Below are positions 48,552 to 56,792 of a stretch of DNA of 64,000 bases, one piece after another (within the stretch, counting starts at the first letter, position 1; each line of letters begins with the position of its first letter). The translations under genes and the position numbers were made by a program. Origin of the DNA: Chitinophagaceae bacterium (GTDB lineage Bacteria; Bacteroidota; Bacteroidia; Chitinophagales; Chitinophagaceae); contig JAIYAN010000021.1 of the NCBI GenBank assembly GCA_027489035.1, positions 248,001 to 312,000 on the forward strand. The letters are read 5' to 3'. Below the pieces are notes generated by a model. It saw nothing but the letters and a program-made list of their open reading frames with translations. It made no database searches and was not told where the DNA came from.

Positions 48552-48589
48552 CTTAACCCAACCCATCATTTTAACGGCAATATATATTT

Positions 48590-50659
48590 ATGAATCAACA
48601 GAATCAGCAATCAACACCTCCTGAAAAAAAGACTCCATTTGGAGAAGATCCCAAAAAGAAAAGCAAATTCAATATATACTGGATTTACGGAATCATTCTT
48701 GTGATTTTAATTTCTTATAATTTATTAAGAAGTGTTGACGTAGGCGGCATTGTAATTACAAATCCCGGTCAATTTGAAGAAATGTTATCCAAAGGGGATA
48801 TCAACACCATTAAAATAATTCGCAATAAAAAAATTGTTCGCGTTTTTATTACCCCAGATAGTTTAAAACTTAAAGCTGGGTATTATAAAACAATCATTGG
48901 TGCTAAAGATGAAAGAAGATTCAAAGCAGTTGCGAAATCAACTGAGCCTCAATTTTATTTTTCTGTAAGTGATTTAAATAGCTTTGAACTTGGACTAAGC
49001 AATTATTACAGTAAAAACCCAACCGTTCGCCCTGTTAATAAAATAGCAGAAGATGAAGGTGAAGTTTTTAGTCAATTGATCAGTACATTATTGCCCATTT
49101 TATTATTGGGTTTTGTTTTCATCATGATGATGCGCAAAGTTGGACCAGGTGGCGGCGGTGGCGGTGGTGGAATTTTCAACATCGGAAAATCTAAAGCAAC
49201 CTTGTTTGAAAAAGGTACTAAAGTAAACATCAATTTCGGTGATGTAGCTGGTTTGGATGAAGCAAAAGTGGAAGTAATGGAAATTGTTGACTTTTTAAAA
49301 AACCCAAAAAAATATACTGCACTAGGTGGTAAAATTCCAAAAGGGGCATTGTTAGTAGGCCCTCCAGGAACCGGAAAGACATTATTGGCAAAAGCTGTGG
49401 CTGGTGAGGCACAAGTACCTTTCTTCAGTTTAAGTGGAAGTGATTTCGTAGAAATGTTTGTGGGCGTTGGGGCTAGCAGGGTTAGAGATTTATTTAAACA
49501 AGCTAGAGAAAAAGCGCCTTGTATCATATTTATTGATGAAATTGATGCAATTGGTAGAGCGAGAGGGAAAAACGTAATGATGAGCAATGATGAAAGAGAG
49601 AATACACTGAATCAACTTTTGGTGGAAATGGATGGTTTTGGAACAGATTTAGGCATCATCATTCTTGCAGCAACAAACAGACCGGATGTATTGGATAGTG
49701 CGTTATTAAGACCAGGTCGTTTCGACAGACAAATTGGTATCGACAGACCTGATTTGGTTGGCCGTGAAGCGATTTTCAAAGTGCATCTTAAACCAATTAA
49801 AACTTCAGAGAAATTAGACATTCATAAACTTGCAGAACAAACACCAGGTTTTGCGGGTGCTGACATTGCGAACGTTTGTAATGAAGCTGCTTTGATTGCT
49901 GCTCGAAAAAATAAAGAATCTGTTGACATGAATGATTTTCAAGATGCTATTGATCGTGTAATTGGCGGACTTGAAAAGAAAAATAAAATCATTTCTCCAG
50001 ATGAAAAAGAAATCATTGCATATCATGAAGCTGGACATGCTATATGTGGCTGGTATTTAGAACATGCATATCCACTTTTAAAAGTTACAATTGTACCAAG
50101 AGGAACTGCAGCATTAGGTTACGCACAATACACACCAAAAGAGCAATATTTATACAACACTGATCAATTGATAGATCAAATATGTATGACTTTAGGTGGA
50201 CGTGCGAGCGAAGAAATATTCTTTGGGAAAATAAGTACCGGTGCTAGTAATGATTTGCAGCAGATCACAAAAATTGCCTACAGTATGGTAACTGTATATG
50301 GTATGAATGATAAAATAGGAAACATCAGTTATTATGATCCTTCTCAGGAAAATTATTTTACAAAACCTTACAGTGAGGAAACAGGTAAAATGATTGATAC
50401 AGAAGTTCGTAAATTAATAGACGAAGCATATACTAAAACAAAAAATCTTTTAATAGAGAAGAAATCAGACGTTGAGAAGTTAGCAAAAGAATTGCTTGTT
50501 AAGGAAGTTTTATTTAAAAGCGATTTGGAAACATTAATTGGAAAACGTCCTTTTGAAGAAAAGAAAATTTTGGATGTAGCCAATGAAGAACCAATTGTTC
50601 CAAATGCAACACCTGAAGAAAAAACAGAACCTTCAACTGACAACAATACACCATCATAA
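48590..50659 (+). CDS. ftsH: ATP-dependent zinc metalloprotease FtsH
   Basis: A 689-residue membrane-anchored AAA protease that degrades unstable membrane and regulatory proteins. Two membrane helices (about 28-45 and 165-183) bracket a periplasmic domain; a Gly-rich linker ([10 protein letters not shown]) leads to the AAA module with Walker A GPPGTGKT and second region of homology RPGRFDRQI; the peptidase site is H479-E-A-G-H483. The C-terminal tail is Pro/Glu/Thr-rich. It is flanked by rsfS and a LUD-domain gene. Confidence 0.97.
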   Translation: MNQQNQQSTPPEKKTPFGEDPKKKSKFNIYWIYGIILVILISYNLLRSVDVGGIVITNPGQFEEMLSKGDINTIKIIRNKKIVRVFITPDSLKLKAGYYKTIIGAKDERRFKAVAKSTEPQFYFSVSDLNSFELGLSNYYSKNPTVRPVNKIAEDEGEVFSQLISTLLPILLLGFVFIMMMRKVGPGGGGGGGGIFNIGKSKATLFEKGTKVNINFGDVAGLDEAKVEVMEIVDFLKNPKKYTALGGKIPKGALLVGPPGTGKTLLAKAVAGEAQVPFFSLSGSDFVEMFVGVGASRVRDLFKQAREKAPCIIFIDEIDAIGRARGKNVMMSNDERENTLNQLLVEMDGFGTDLGIIILAATNRPDVLDSALLRPGRFDRQIGIDRPDLVGREAIFKVHLKPIKTSEKLDIHKLAEQTPGFAGADIANVCNEAALIAARKNKESVDMNDFQDAIDRVIGGLEKKNKIISPDEKEIIAYHEAGHAICGWYLEHAYPLLKVTIVPRGTAALGYAQYTPKEQYLYNTDQLIDQICMTLGGRASEEIFFGKISTGASNDLQQITKIAYSMVTVYGMNDKIGNISYYDPSQENYFTKPYSEETGKMIDTEVRKLIDEAYTKTKNLLIEKKSDVEKLAKELLVKEVLFKSDLETLIGKRPFEEKKILDVANEEPIVPNATPEEKTEPSTDNNTPS

Positions 50660-50671
50660 ATATTTTTTGAA

Positions 50672-51301
50672 ATGGACGTTAGATCTCCAAAGGAAAATAT
50701 TTTAAAGAAAATAAGACAGGCATTGGTAAACCCAGTGCCTTTGCCTTTTCCAGAAAGTGATGGAAATCAAGCTGTATTTCACAAATCTGAAGAAGACTTA
50801 TCCATTTTATTTGCCCATCAATTCACTAATTTACAAGGCAAGTTTAAATTTGTAAATAATCAACTTGAACTGATTGAACAATTCCAACAACTTTTACAAC
50901 ATAAAGGATGGGGGAAAATATATTGTAAGGAGGCTAAGTTATTGCCATTATTGAGCGCGCTAAATATCACCCCTTTTGATGATTTAGCTGATTGTGATGT
51001 ATCAATAACAAATTGCAGAAATCTAGTTGCCCGTACAGGCAGTATTGTGTTGAGTAGTGAGCAAGCATTTGGAAGAACTTCAAGTGTATATGCGCCAATA
51101 CATATTTGCATTGCATTCACCAATCAAATTGTTTTTGATTTACAAGATGTTTTTAGTTCAATAAAATCAAATCCCAATAGTCAATTGCCATCATTAATAA
51201 CTTTTGCAAGTGGCCCAAGTAGAACAGCTGATATAGAAAAAACCTTGGTGACAGGTGTGCATGGCCCTAAAGAAGTATATTGCTTTTTAGTGGAAGAATA
51301 A
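50672..51301 (+). CDS. LUD domain protein (LutC/YkgG family)
   Basis: A 209-residue single-domain LUD protein. The core includes NCRNLVARTGSIVLSSEQAFGRTSSVYAP and the terminal TFASGPSRTADIEKTLVTGVHGPKEV, characteristic of LutC. In Bacillus LutC is part of lactate oxidation with LutA and LutB, but neither partner is here. Homologues beside ftsH are common in Bacteroidota; function there is unknown. Confidence 0.85.
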   Translation: MDVRSPKENILKKIRQALVNPVPLPFPESDGNQAVFHKSEEDLSILFAHQFTNLQGKFKFVNNQLELIEQFQQLLQHKGWGKIYCKEAKLLPLLSALNITPFDDLADCDVSITNCRNLVARTGSIVLSSEQAFGRTSSVYAPIHICIAFTNQIVFDLQDVFSSIKSNPNSQLPSLITFASGPSRTADIEKTLVTGVHGPKEVYCFLVEE

Positions 51302-51318
51302 TTAACTTGAATTTTAAA

Positions 51319-51759
51319 ATGGAAAATAACAATACAGATATTCAACGGCTTTTTGTGTATGGCTCGCTAAGAAGTGGATTTCGAAATCCCGCATATCAAT
51401 ACATTTCAGATTTTTTTGAATTGCAAGGTGATGCTTTGGTACATGGTAAATTTTTTGATAAAGGGCCCTACCCCGTTGCGGCTCCAACAGATGAAGAAGT
51501 TTTTATTCAAGGGGAATTATATAATGTAAAAGACAATAAAGATTTTGAATGGGTTATTGCGCAGCTTGATGATTATGAAGGACTTAATGTAGAACCCAAC
51601 GAAACGCCCAGTTACAGAAGAGACCGTGTTGAAGTTTTACTAAACGGCAATAAATTTACCGCTTGGATTTATTGGTATAATGGAAGCACGAATGACATGG
51701 AAGAAATCATTACCGGTGATATATTAAAATACCTTCAGGAAAAAATTAAAAAGAATTAA
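51319..51759 (+). CDS. Gamma-glutamylcyclotransferase family protein
   Basis: A 146-residue GGCT/AIG2-like protein with the substrate-binding loop VYGSLRSG and the general acid Glu in LDDYEG; the fold is a small beta-barrel. Related enzymes release 5-oxoproline from gamma-glutamyl peptides, though substrate is unproven for this subgroup. ATG at 51319 is chosen because the longer frame overlaps the LUD gene. It is two bases before the lpxH start. Confidence 0.82.
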   Translation: MENNNTDIQRLFVYGSLRSGFRNPAYQYISDFFELQGDALVHGKFFDKGPYPVAAPTDEEVFIQGELYNVKDNKDFEWVIAQLDDYEGLNVEPNETPSYRRDRVEVLLNGNKFTAWIYWYNGSTNDMEEIITGDILKYLQEKIKKN

Positions 51760-51761
51760 AA

Positions 51762-52514
51762 TTGTTGTTGTCCAAAAAAATATATTTTCTATCTGATTTT
51801 CATTTGGGTGCCCCTAATGATGCCACTAGCTTGATACGTGAAAAAAAAATCATTCAGTTTTTAGATGAAATAAAACACAATGCACTTGAAATTTTTGTGC
51901 TTGGCGATTTATTTGATTTCTGGTTTGAATACAAAAAGGTTGTCCCAAAAGGATTTGTACGTATCCTTGGAAAGCTTGCAGAATTAACCGATATGGGTAT
52001 TCCTGTTTATTTTTTTGTGGGCAATCATGATATGTGGATGAAAGATTATTTTCAAAAAGAATTGAACATTCCAGTATTCTTCGAACCTAAAGCATTTGAC
52101 TTATTGGGCAAACAATTTCTAATCGGACATGGCGATGGATTAGGACCTGGTGACCATGGATATAAGTTTATTAAAAAGATATTTCGAAGCAAAATTTCTC
52201 AATTTCTATTTGGCATTTTACCGCCGATGATTGGCATAGGATTGGCCAATTATTTCAGTAGAAAAAGCAGGGCAAAAACAGGCAAAAATGATGAAATATT
52301 TGAAGGTGAAGAAAAAGAATGGCTGGTAATCTATTGCAAAGAAACACTAAAAAAACACCCCTACAACTACTTTATATTTGGCCATCGTCATCTTCCACTA
52401 GATATAAAATTGAGTAACGAAAGCAGGTACATTAATTTAGGCGATTGGATTACATACTTTACCTATGCTGAATTTGATGGCAATACACTTGAATTAAAAT
52501 ACTATAAAAAATAA
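51762..52514 (+). CDS. lpxH: UDP-2,3-diacylglucosamine diphosphatase (LpxH-like)
   Basis: A 250-residue calcineurin-type phosphoesterase for the LpxH step of lipid A synthesis. Metal-site motifs are present: LSDFHLG, GDLFDFWFEY, GNHDMW, GHGDGLGPGDHGYKF and FGHRHLP. The start is one of three consecutive TTG codons beginning at 51762. The long GHGDGLGPGD insert suits Bacteroidota LpxH-type enzymes. Sits inside a plus-strand run from rsfS to the MscS gene. Confidence 0.87.
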   Translation: MLLSKKIYFLSDFHLGAPNDATSLIREKKIIQFLDEIKHNALEIFVLGDLFDFWFEYKKVVPKGFVRILGKLAELTDMGIPVYFFVGNHDMWMKDYFQKELNIPVFFEPKAFDLLGKQFLIGHGDGLGPGDHGYKFIKKIFRSKISQFLFGILPPMIGIGLANYFSRKSRAKTGKNDEIFEGEEKEWLVIYCKETLKKHPYNYFIFGHRHLPLDIKLSNESRYINLGDWITYFTYAEFDGNTLELKYYKK

Positions 52515-52518
52515 TCAG

Positions 52519-53358
52519 GTGGCAAGATTTTTAACCTCATTTATTATTGTTATTCTCTTTTTTTGCAATCAAGGTTTTACGCAATTTTTACAAAATGACA
52601 GTGCGGTTTTCCAACAAAAATTTAAACTAGAACAATCTATAGAAGGAAGTTTCAATTTGTTTAATGTTGATGCAATTGGCAATATTTACTTGATAACACC
52701 AACAGATCAATTGAAAAAAATAAAGCCTGATGGTACATTGGTTGCAGTTTATAATGATGTAAAGCGGTTTGGGAAAATAAGTGCCATTGACGTGCAAAAT
52801 CCGCTGAAATTATTGATCTACTACAAAAACTATTCTGCCATTATAATGCTTGATAAGTTACTTTCTTTTCGAAATCAAATAGAGCTAAAACCATTACAAT
52901 TCTTTGATGTAAATGCAGTTGCTAACACTTATGATAACAATATTTGGATTTATGATGAACAGAATTTTAAGATAAAAAAATTAGATGATAAAGGCTTGTT
53001 ATTGCTGGAATTCGCCGATCTTAGAACGCTTTTTGACATAGGTCCTACAGCAGAAAAATTAATAGACGAAGACAATCATTTGTATCTAATCGATAAAGAA
53101 CAAGGTGTATTTATTTTTGATTATTATGGAGCGTTTAGTCGCCTCATCCCAATTAAAGAGTTAAGCAATATTGCTATTGAAAAAAATTACTTAATTGGAT
53201 TTAGAGATTCAATTATGGAGGTAGTTCAAATGAAATATTTAACCTCAACAAAATACGCACTTCCGGTTTTATCAGAAAAAATAAAATCATTGAAATTCAT
53301 CAACAACAAACTTTATATTTTAACAAAAACGGGCTTAAATATTTATCGTTTAGATTAA
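52519..53358 (+). CDS. Exported protein of unknown function, propeller-like
   Basis: A 279-residue secreted protein starting with GTG at 52519, with a signal peptide (FLTSFIIVILFFCNQGFTQ). The mature part alternates short beta-strand motifs with Asp/Asn-rich turns (VDAIGNIYLITPTDQLKKIKPDG, LIDEDNHLYLIDKEQGVFIFD), as expected for a six- or seven-bladed propeller. No active site is visible. It starts four bases after lpxH. Homologues seem restricted to Bacteroidota, but I cannot check this here. Confidence 0.55.
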   Translation: MARFLTSFIIVILFFCNQGFTQFLQNDSAVFQQKFKLEQSIEGSFNLFNVDAIGNIYLITPTDQLKKIKPDGTLVAVYNDVKRFGKISAIDVQNPLKLLIYYKNYSAIIMLDKLLSFRNQIELKPLQFFDVNAVANTYDNNIWIYDEQNFKIKKLDDKGLLLLEFADLRTLFDIGPTAEKLIDEDNHLYLIDKEQGVFIFDYYGAFSRLIPIKELSNIAIEKNYLIGFRDSIMEVVQMKYLTSTKYALPVLSEKIKSLKFINNKLYILTKTGLNIYRLD

Positions 53359-53371
53359 CTAATTTTATTTT

Positions 53372-54508
53372 ATGGATTTTTTAGACAATATAATTTTTGA
53401 AAACACTGTTGGAAGTTTGCTAACAGTATTGCTCATTATATCAGCAGGGTTGATTTGCAAAAAATGGCTTTCCAGAAATCTTGCTTCACTAATGTTTGTA
53501 ATAATCAAACAGAAATGGATATCAGTAGAGAAAAATATTTTTGTAGATCTTGTTTTTAAACCGCTTGGCACCTTTTTAAGTGTATTTATTTCATTTATGG
53601 CTTTGATGTATTTGAAATTCCCGGAAGCGTTAAAATTCAACATCAACAGTTTTTCTTTTCATGAAATTTTAATCAAAATTTCCAAAAGCATCATTATTGT
53701 TTATTTTATAATTTTTATAAGAAGCTTTATAAATTTTATTTCTTTTGTTTTGGATGTAAAAGCCAAACAAAACAATGAAAAAAGTGATGATCAATTAATT
53801 GTATTTTTCAGGGATTTTGCCAAAGCAGTTGTGTCTATTTTTGGCATTTTAATGATTTTGAAATTTGGATTTAAAGTTGATGTTGGTGCTGTATTAACAG
53901 GCTTAAGTATTATTGGAGCTGCTTTAGCTTTAGCTGCAAAAGAAAGTATCGAAAATTTGATTGCATCATTTATAATCTTTTTTGACAAGCCTTTTTTTAT
54001 TGGAGATTTTGTGAAGGTGAACAATCAAACCAATACCACGGGAACTATTGAGGAAATAGGTTTAAGAAGTACAAGAATAAGAACGGTAGAGCATACATTA
54101 ATTACAGTACCCAATAAGCTAATGGTGGATAGTGTGGTTGACAATTGGAGTATGCGTAACGCAAGAAGAGCAGAAATCAAAATTGAATTGAGTCATAATA
54201 ATGAAATAAAAAGCATAAATGAATTCATACAATTGCTTGAAAATTATTTGAAAAACAAAAGTGAATTTATCACCAAAAGCTCAGTGTATATAACTGATTA
54301 TACAAAAGCTGGAACTATAATTACTGTAGAATATTTTACTTCAGATATTCTAATTGAAGATTATTTTGTTTTGAAACAATCTCTGATCCTGTACATAAAA
54401 GAAACAATAGATGCAATGTTATTAAAAATAGCCAATGCTGGTGGAGATATTAATATTTTCAATACAGATGGTGGTGGAAACGTGGTGAATAACACCTCAA
54501 TTATTTAA
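53372..54508 (+). CDS. Mechanosensitive ion channel family protein (MscS-like)
   Basis: A 378-residue channel protein. Four to five hydrophobic helices precede the pore-lining TM3 with DVGAVLTGLSIIGAALALAAKESIENLIASF, followed by the beta-domain GDFVKVNNQTNTTGTIEEIGLRSTRIRT and VPNKLMVDSVVDNWS. It should open on membrane tension to release solutes during osmotic downshock. Its last eight bases overlap the end of the convergent thioredoxin-like gene. Confidence 0.92.
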   Translation: MDFLDNIIFENTVGSLLTVLLIISAGLICKKWLSRNLASLMFVIIKQKWISVEKNIFVDLVFKPLGTFLSVFISFMALMYLKFPEALKFNINSFSFHEILIKISKSIIIVYFIIFIRSFINFISFVLDVKAKQNNEKSDDQLIVFFRDFAKAVVSIFGILMILKFGFKVDVGAVLTGLSIIGAALALAAKESIENLIASFIIFFDKPFFIGDFVKVNNQTNTTGTIEEIGLRSTRIRTVEHTLITVPNKLMVDSVVDNWSMRNARRAEIKIELSHNNEIKSINEFIQLLENYLKNKSEFITKSSVYITDYTKAGTIITVEYFTSDILIEDYFVLKQSLILYIKETIDAMLLKIANAGGDINIFNTDGGGNVVNNTSII

Positions 54509-55013
54509 TCAATTCAAGTATTTCTTTATCCCACTCTCCAGATTTTCCGTACTCAACTACCCTGCCAATTTCCTTACCTGATTTCATTACAATAATGGTG
54601 GGCACATTTGTAATATTAAATGCTGCTGCTACATTTTCAATTGTTTTCTTTTCTCTATTTACCCCAAAAAAACTTATGCAAGAATCTGGCATCCCACTCA
54701 ACTGTTGAAGTTTGAAAAATTTAGGTAAAATAAATTGAGTGTCATCGCACCAAGTGCCGCCAAAAACCACAAAATGAACTTTAGATTTTGCAGCTTCAAA
54801 ACCATTTAATAATTCTGTAGAAGGCTTATAATTTTTTTGATTGTCATTATACCAAGTAAAACTTGCTTCATTGATTAAGGTATACTTATTAATCAAACCT
54901 GTGTAGATTAAACCGCCAGGATTTTTTTCATCTTTTACTATTGTATAAGGCGTTTGTGCGTTCATAGTTTGCATAAAAAAAATGAATGCTATTGTTGTTA
55001 ATAATTTCATCAA
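54501..55013 (-). CDS. Exported thioredoxin-like protein with a single active-site cysteine
   Basis: A 170-residue thioredoxin-fold protein with a signal peptide (LLTTIAFIFFMQTMNAQ). The active-site loop reads GGTWCDDTQ, so the second Cys of CxxC is replaced by Asp/Thr; VPTIIVMKSGKEIGRVVEYG supplies the cis-Pro and the last strands. Without the resolving Cys it is unlikely to be a normal disulfide reductase and may instead bind or isomerise thiols. Overlaps the convergent MscS gene. Confidence 0.78.
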   Translation of the reverse strand: MMKLLTTIAFIFFMQTMNAQTPYTIVKDEKNPGGLIYTGLINKYTLINEASFTWYNDNQKNYKPSTELLNGFEAAKSKVHFVVFGGTWCDDTQFILPKFFKLQQLSGMPDSCISFFGVNREKKTIENVAAAFNITNVPTIIVMKSGKEIGRVVEYGKSGEWDKEILELIK

Positions 55014-55020
55014 ATTTGAT

Positions 55021-55659
55021 TTATAATCCAGCTTTTATTTCATGTAAAAATGATTTCAAACTTTTCAATGTTTCAATCATTTCGAATTTTTTTTCTGCAG
55101 ATTTACTTTTTTTCAAAAATTCTTTGGCACCTTCAATCGTGTATTTTCTTTCTCTTAAAAGATGATAAATTAACTTCAAATTTTTTACATCTTCAGGTCT
55201 AAATAATCGATCACCTTTTCCGTTTTTCTTTGGCTTTAAAATGTCAAATTCATTTTCCCAAAATCGGATTAAAGAGTGATTTACTTTAAACATATCAGAT
55301 ACCAATCCAATGCTATAATATCTTTTAGAAAACAATACATCATCCTCTGGAATATCTATTAAATCAACTGTTGCAGACATCTCACTTATTTTCATTCTGC
55401 CCCTGGTGGATTTTTTCTTTTCTACTTTCTCATTCTTTTTTTCAAATATTGGCGTAAAATCTATTGCAACGGGTTCTTCTTCTACAAATGGAATTGAATT
55501 ATGATCAGTCAATTGATTTGATTCAATTTTTTCAACTGTTGCGGAAATTGTTTCTGCTTCAATTTTTGTATCTACCTCTGAAACTTTTTCGGGTTCCGAT
55601 TCCGGAAAATCAAAATTGAATGATGTTTGTTTCAACTGTATTGGTGTATTTTTTTTCAT
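55021..55659 (-). CDS. MerR family transcriptional regulator
   Basis: A 212-residue protein with an acidic, disordered N-terminal half (about 1-100) and a C-terminal MerR-type helix-turn-helix: YYSIGLVSDMFKVNHSLIRFWENEFD and GDRLFRPEDVKNLKLIYHLL. There is no effector-binding domain after it. Regulators of this layout are well conserved in Bacteroidota and sit next to M23 peptidase genes, as here (18 bp downstream of the peptidase). Confidence 0.85.
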   Translation of the reverse strand: MKKNTPIQLKQTSFNFDFPESEPEKVSEVDTKIEAETISATVEKIESNQLTDHNSIPFVEEEPVAIDFTPIFEKKNEKVEKKKSTRGRMKISEMSATVDLIDIPEDDVLFSKRYYSIGLVSDMFKVNHSLIRFWENEFDILKPKKNGKGDRLFRPEDVKNLKLIYHLLRERKYTIEGAKEFLKKSKSAEKKFEMIETLKSLKSFLHEIKAGL

Positions 55660-55676
55660 TTTACTAGAAATTGAAA

Positions 55677-56651
55677 TTAATCAAAGCTTTTTGCACTTCC
55701 GCTTGCTGCTAATTTGAGTAATCGATCATATTGTTCCGGATTCAAATCGCTATAAAAAAAATAAACTGGATCGACTTCATTTCCGTTAATATGTACTTCG
55801 TAATGACAGTGCGGTCCGGTACTTTTACCTGTGCTTCCAACCCATCCAATAACTTCTCCGCGTTTTATTTTTTGGCCTGCACGTACTTTAATTTTCACCA
55901 TATGGCCATATAAAGTTTCGTACCCATAACCATGATTTATAACTACATGATTGCCGTAACCGCCTGTTGATGCGCCGGCAACTTTTACCACTCCATTTCC
56001 GGTTGAATAAATTGGCGTTCCTTGTGGAGCTGTAAAATCCAATCCCTTATGCATTTTTGGCGTTCCATAAACCGGATCGATACGCATGCCATATCCACTG
56101 GCAATTCGATTCAATTGCTTATTGCTTACCGGCTGTATAGCAGGAATGCTAGCAAGTTTTGTATCCTGGCCTTTTATCAATGAAGAAATATTATTATAAC
56201 TGTTGAATTGGAAAGCAATGCGTGCACTAATATTGTTTAATTGATTGGCTACATCTTTTCCCAATTCATTATCATCCATTTCTTTTAACTTGTCAATTTC
56301 TTTTTGTTGTTCGATGAGTTTTGCACGTGCACTGTCAGGTAAAGGATTGGCTTCAAATATAGAGCGATAAACTTCATTATCACGTTTTTCCAAATCTGCC
56401 ATTTGTTGTTGTAACAACTTCACTTTATCATTAATTTGCTTATAGTTCTCCTTTAAAATTTCATACTTCCTATTGGCTTCAATTTCTTTTGGTTTTGGAA
56501 AGAATTTCAAATACACATAAATAACTACTGTAGATGCAACCAATAGTCCAGAAAGAAAGCCAAATATGCGCAACAATTTAACCCGTAATGGTGTAATTAG
56601 CTTTTCATATCGAAGCGTATGTGTGTTATAAAAGTATTTTATTTTCTTCAT
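55677..56651 (-). CDS. M23 family metallopeptidase (LytM domain)
   Basis: A 324-residue murein peptidase-like protein. An N-terminal membrane anchor (about 28-52) and a coiled-coil stretch (about 80-130) precede the LytM domain with zinc ligands in MHKGLDFTAPQG and GPHCHYEV (HxH), plus YGMRIDPVYG. All zinc ligands appear intact, so it is likely an active endopeptidase that cuts peptidoglycan crosslinks. It begins 142 bp from alaS, divergent. Confidence 0.9.
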   Translation of the reverse strand: MKKIKYFYNTHTLRYEKLITPLRVKLLRIFGFLSGLLVASTVVIYVYLKFFPKPKEIEANRKYEILKENYKQINDKVKLLQQQMADLEKRDNEVYRSIFEANPLPDSARAKLIEQQKEIDKLKEMDDNELGKDVANQLNNISARIAFQFNSYNNISSLIKGQDTKLASIPAIQPVSNKQLNRIASGYGMRIDPVYGTPKMHKGLDFTAPQGTPIYSTGNGVVKVAGASTGGYGNHVVINHGYGYETLYGHMVKIKVRAGQKIKRGEVIGWVGSTGKSTGPHCHYEVHINGNEVDPVYFFYSDLNPEQYDRLLKLAASGSAKSFD

Positions 56652-56702
56652 TGGATATAAATCCCTTTCTTATGGTTTTAATTACTCAACCTTAATCATT
56701 AA

Positions 56703-56733
56703 ATTGCAACCCACAATCGGTGGATTACATTTG
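56703..56733 (+). promoter_or_regulatory. Predicted promoter of alaS
   Basis: ATTG at 56703-56706 and TACATTTG at 56726-56733 are separated by 19 bases, the usual spacing for Bacteroidota promoters. The predicted start leaves a leader of about 55 bases before the ATG at 56793. Confidence 0.55.
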
Positions 56734-56792
56734 TGTCTATTTACAAATATAACCCCAAATTGTATTTTACAACCCACATAATCAATTCAAAT

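Noticed and set aside
49072-49587. 171-codon frame antisense to ftsH
   Set aside because: It is a by-product of the codon usage of the AAA domain; the ftsH frame is certain.
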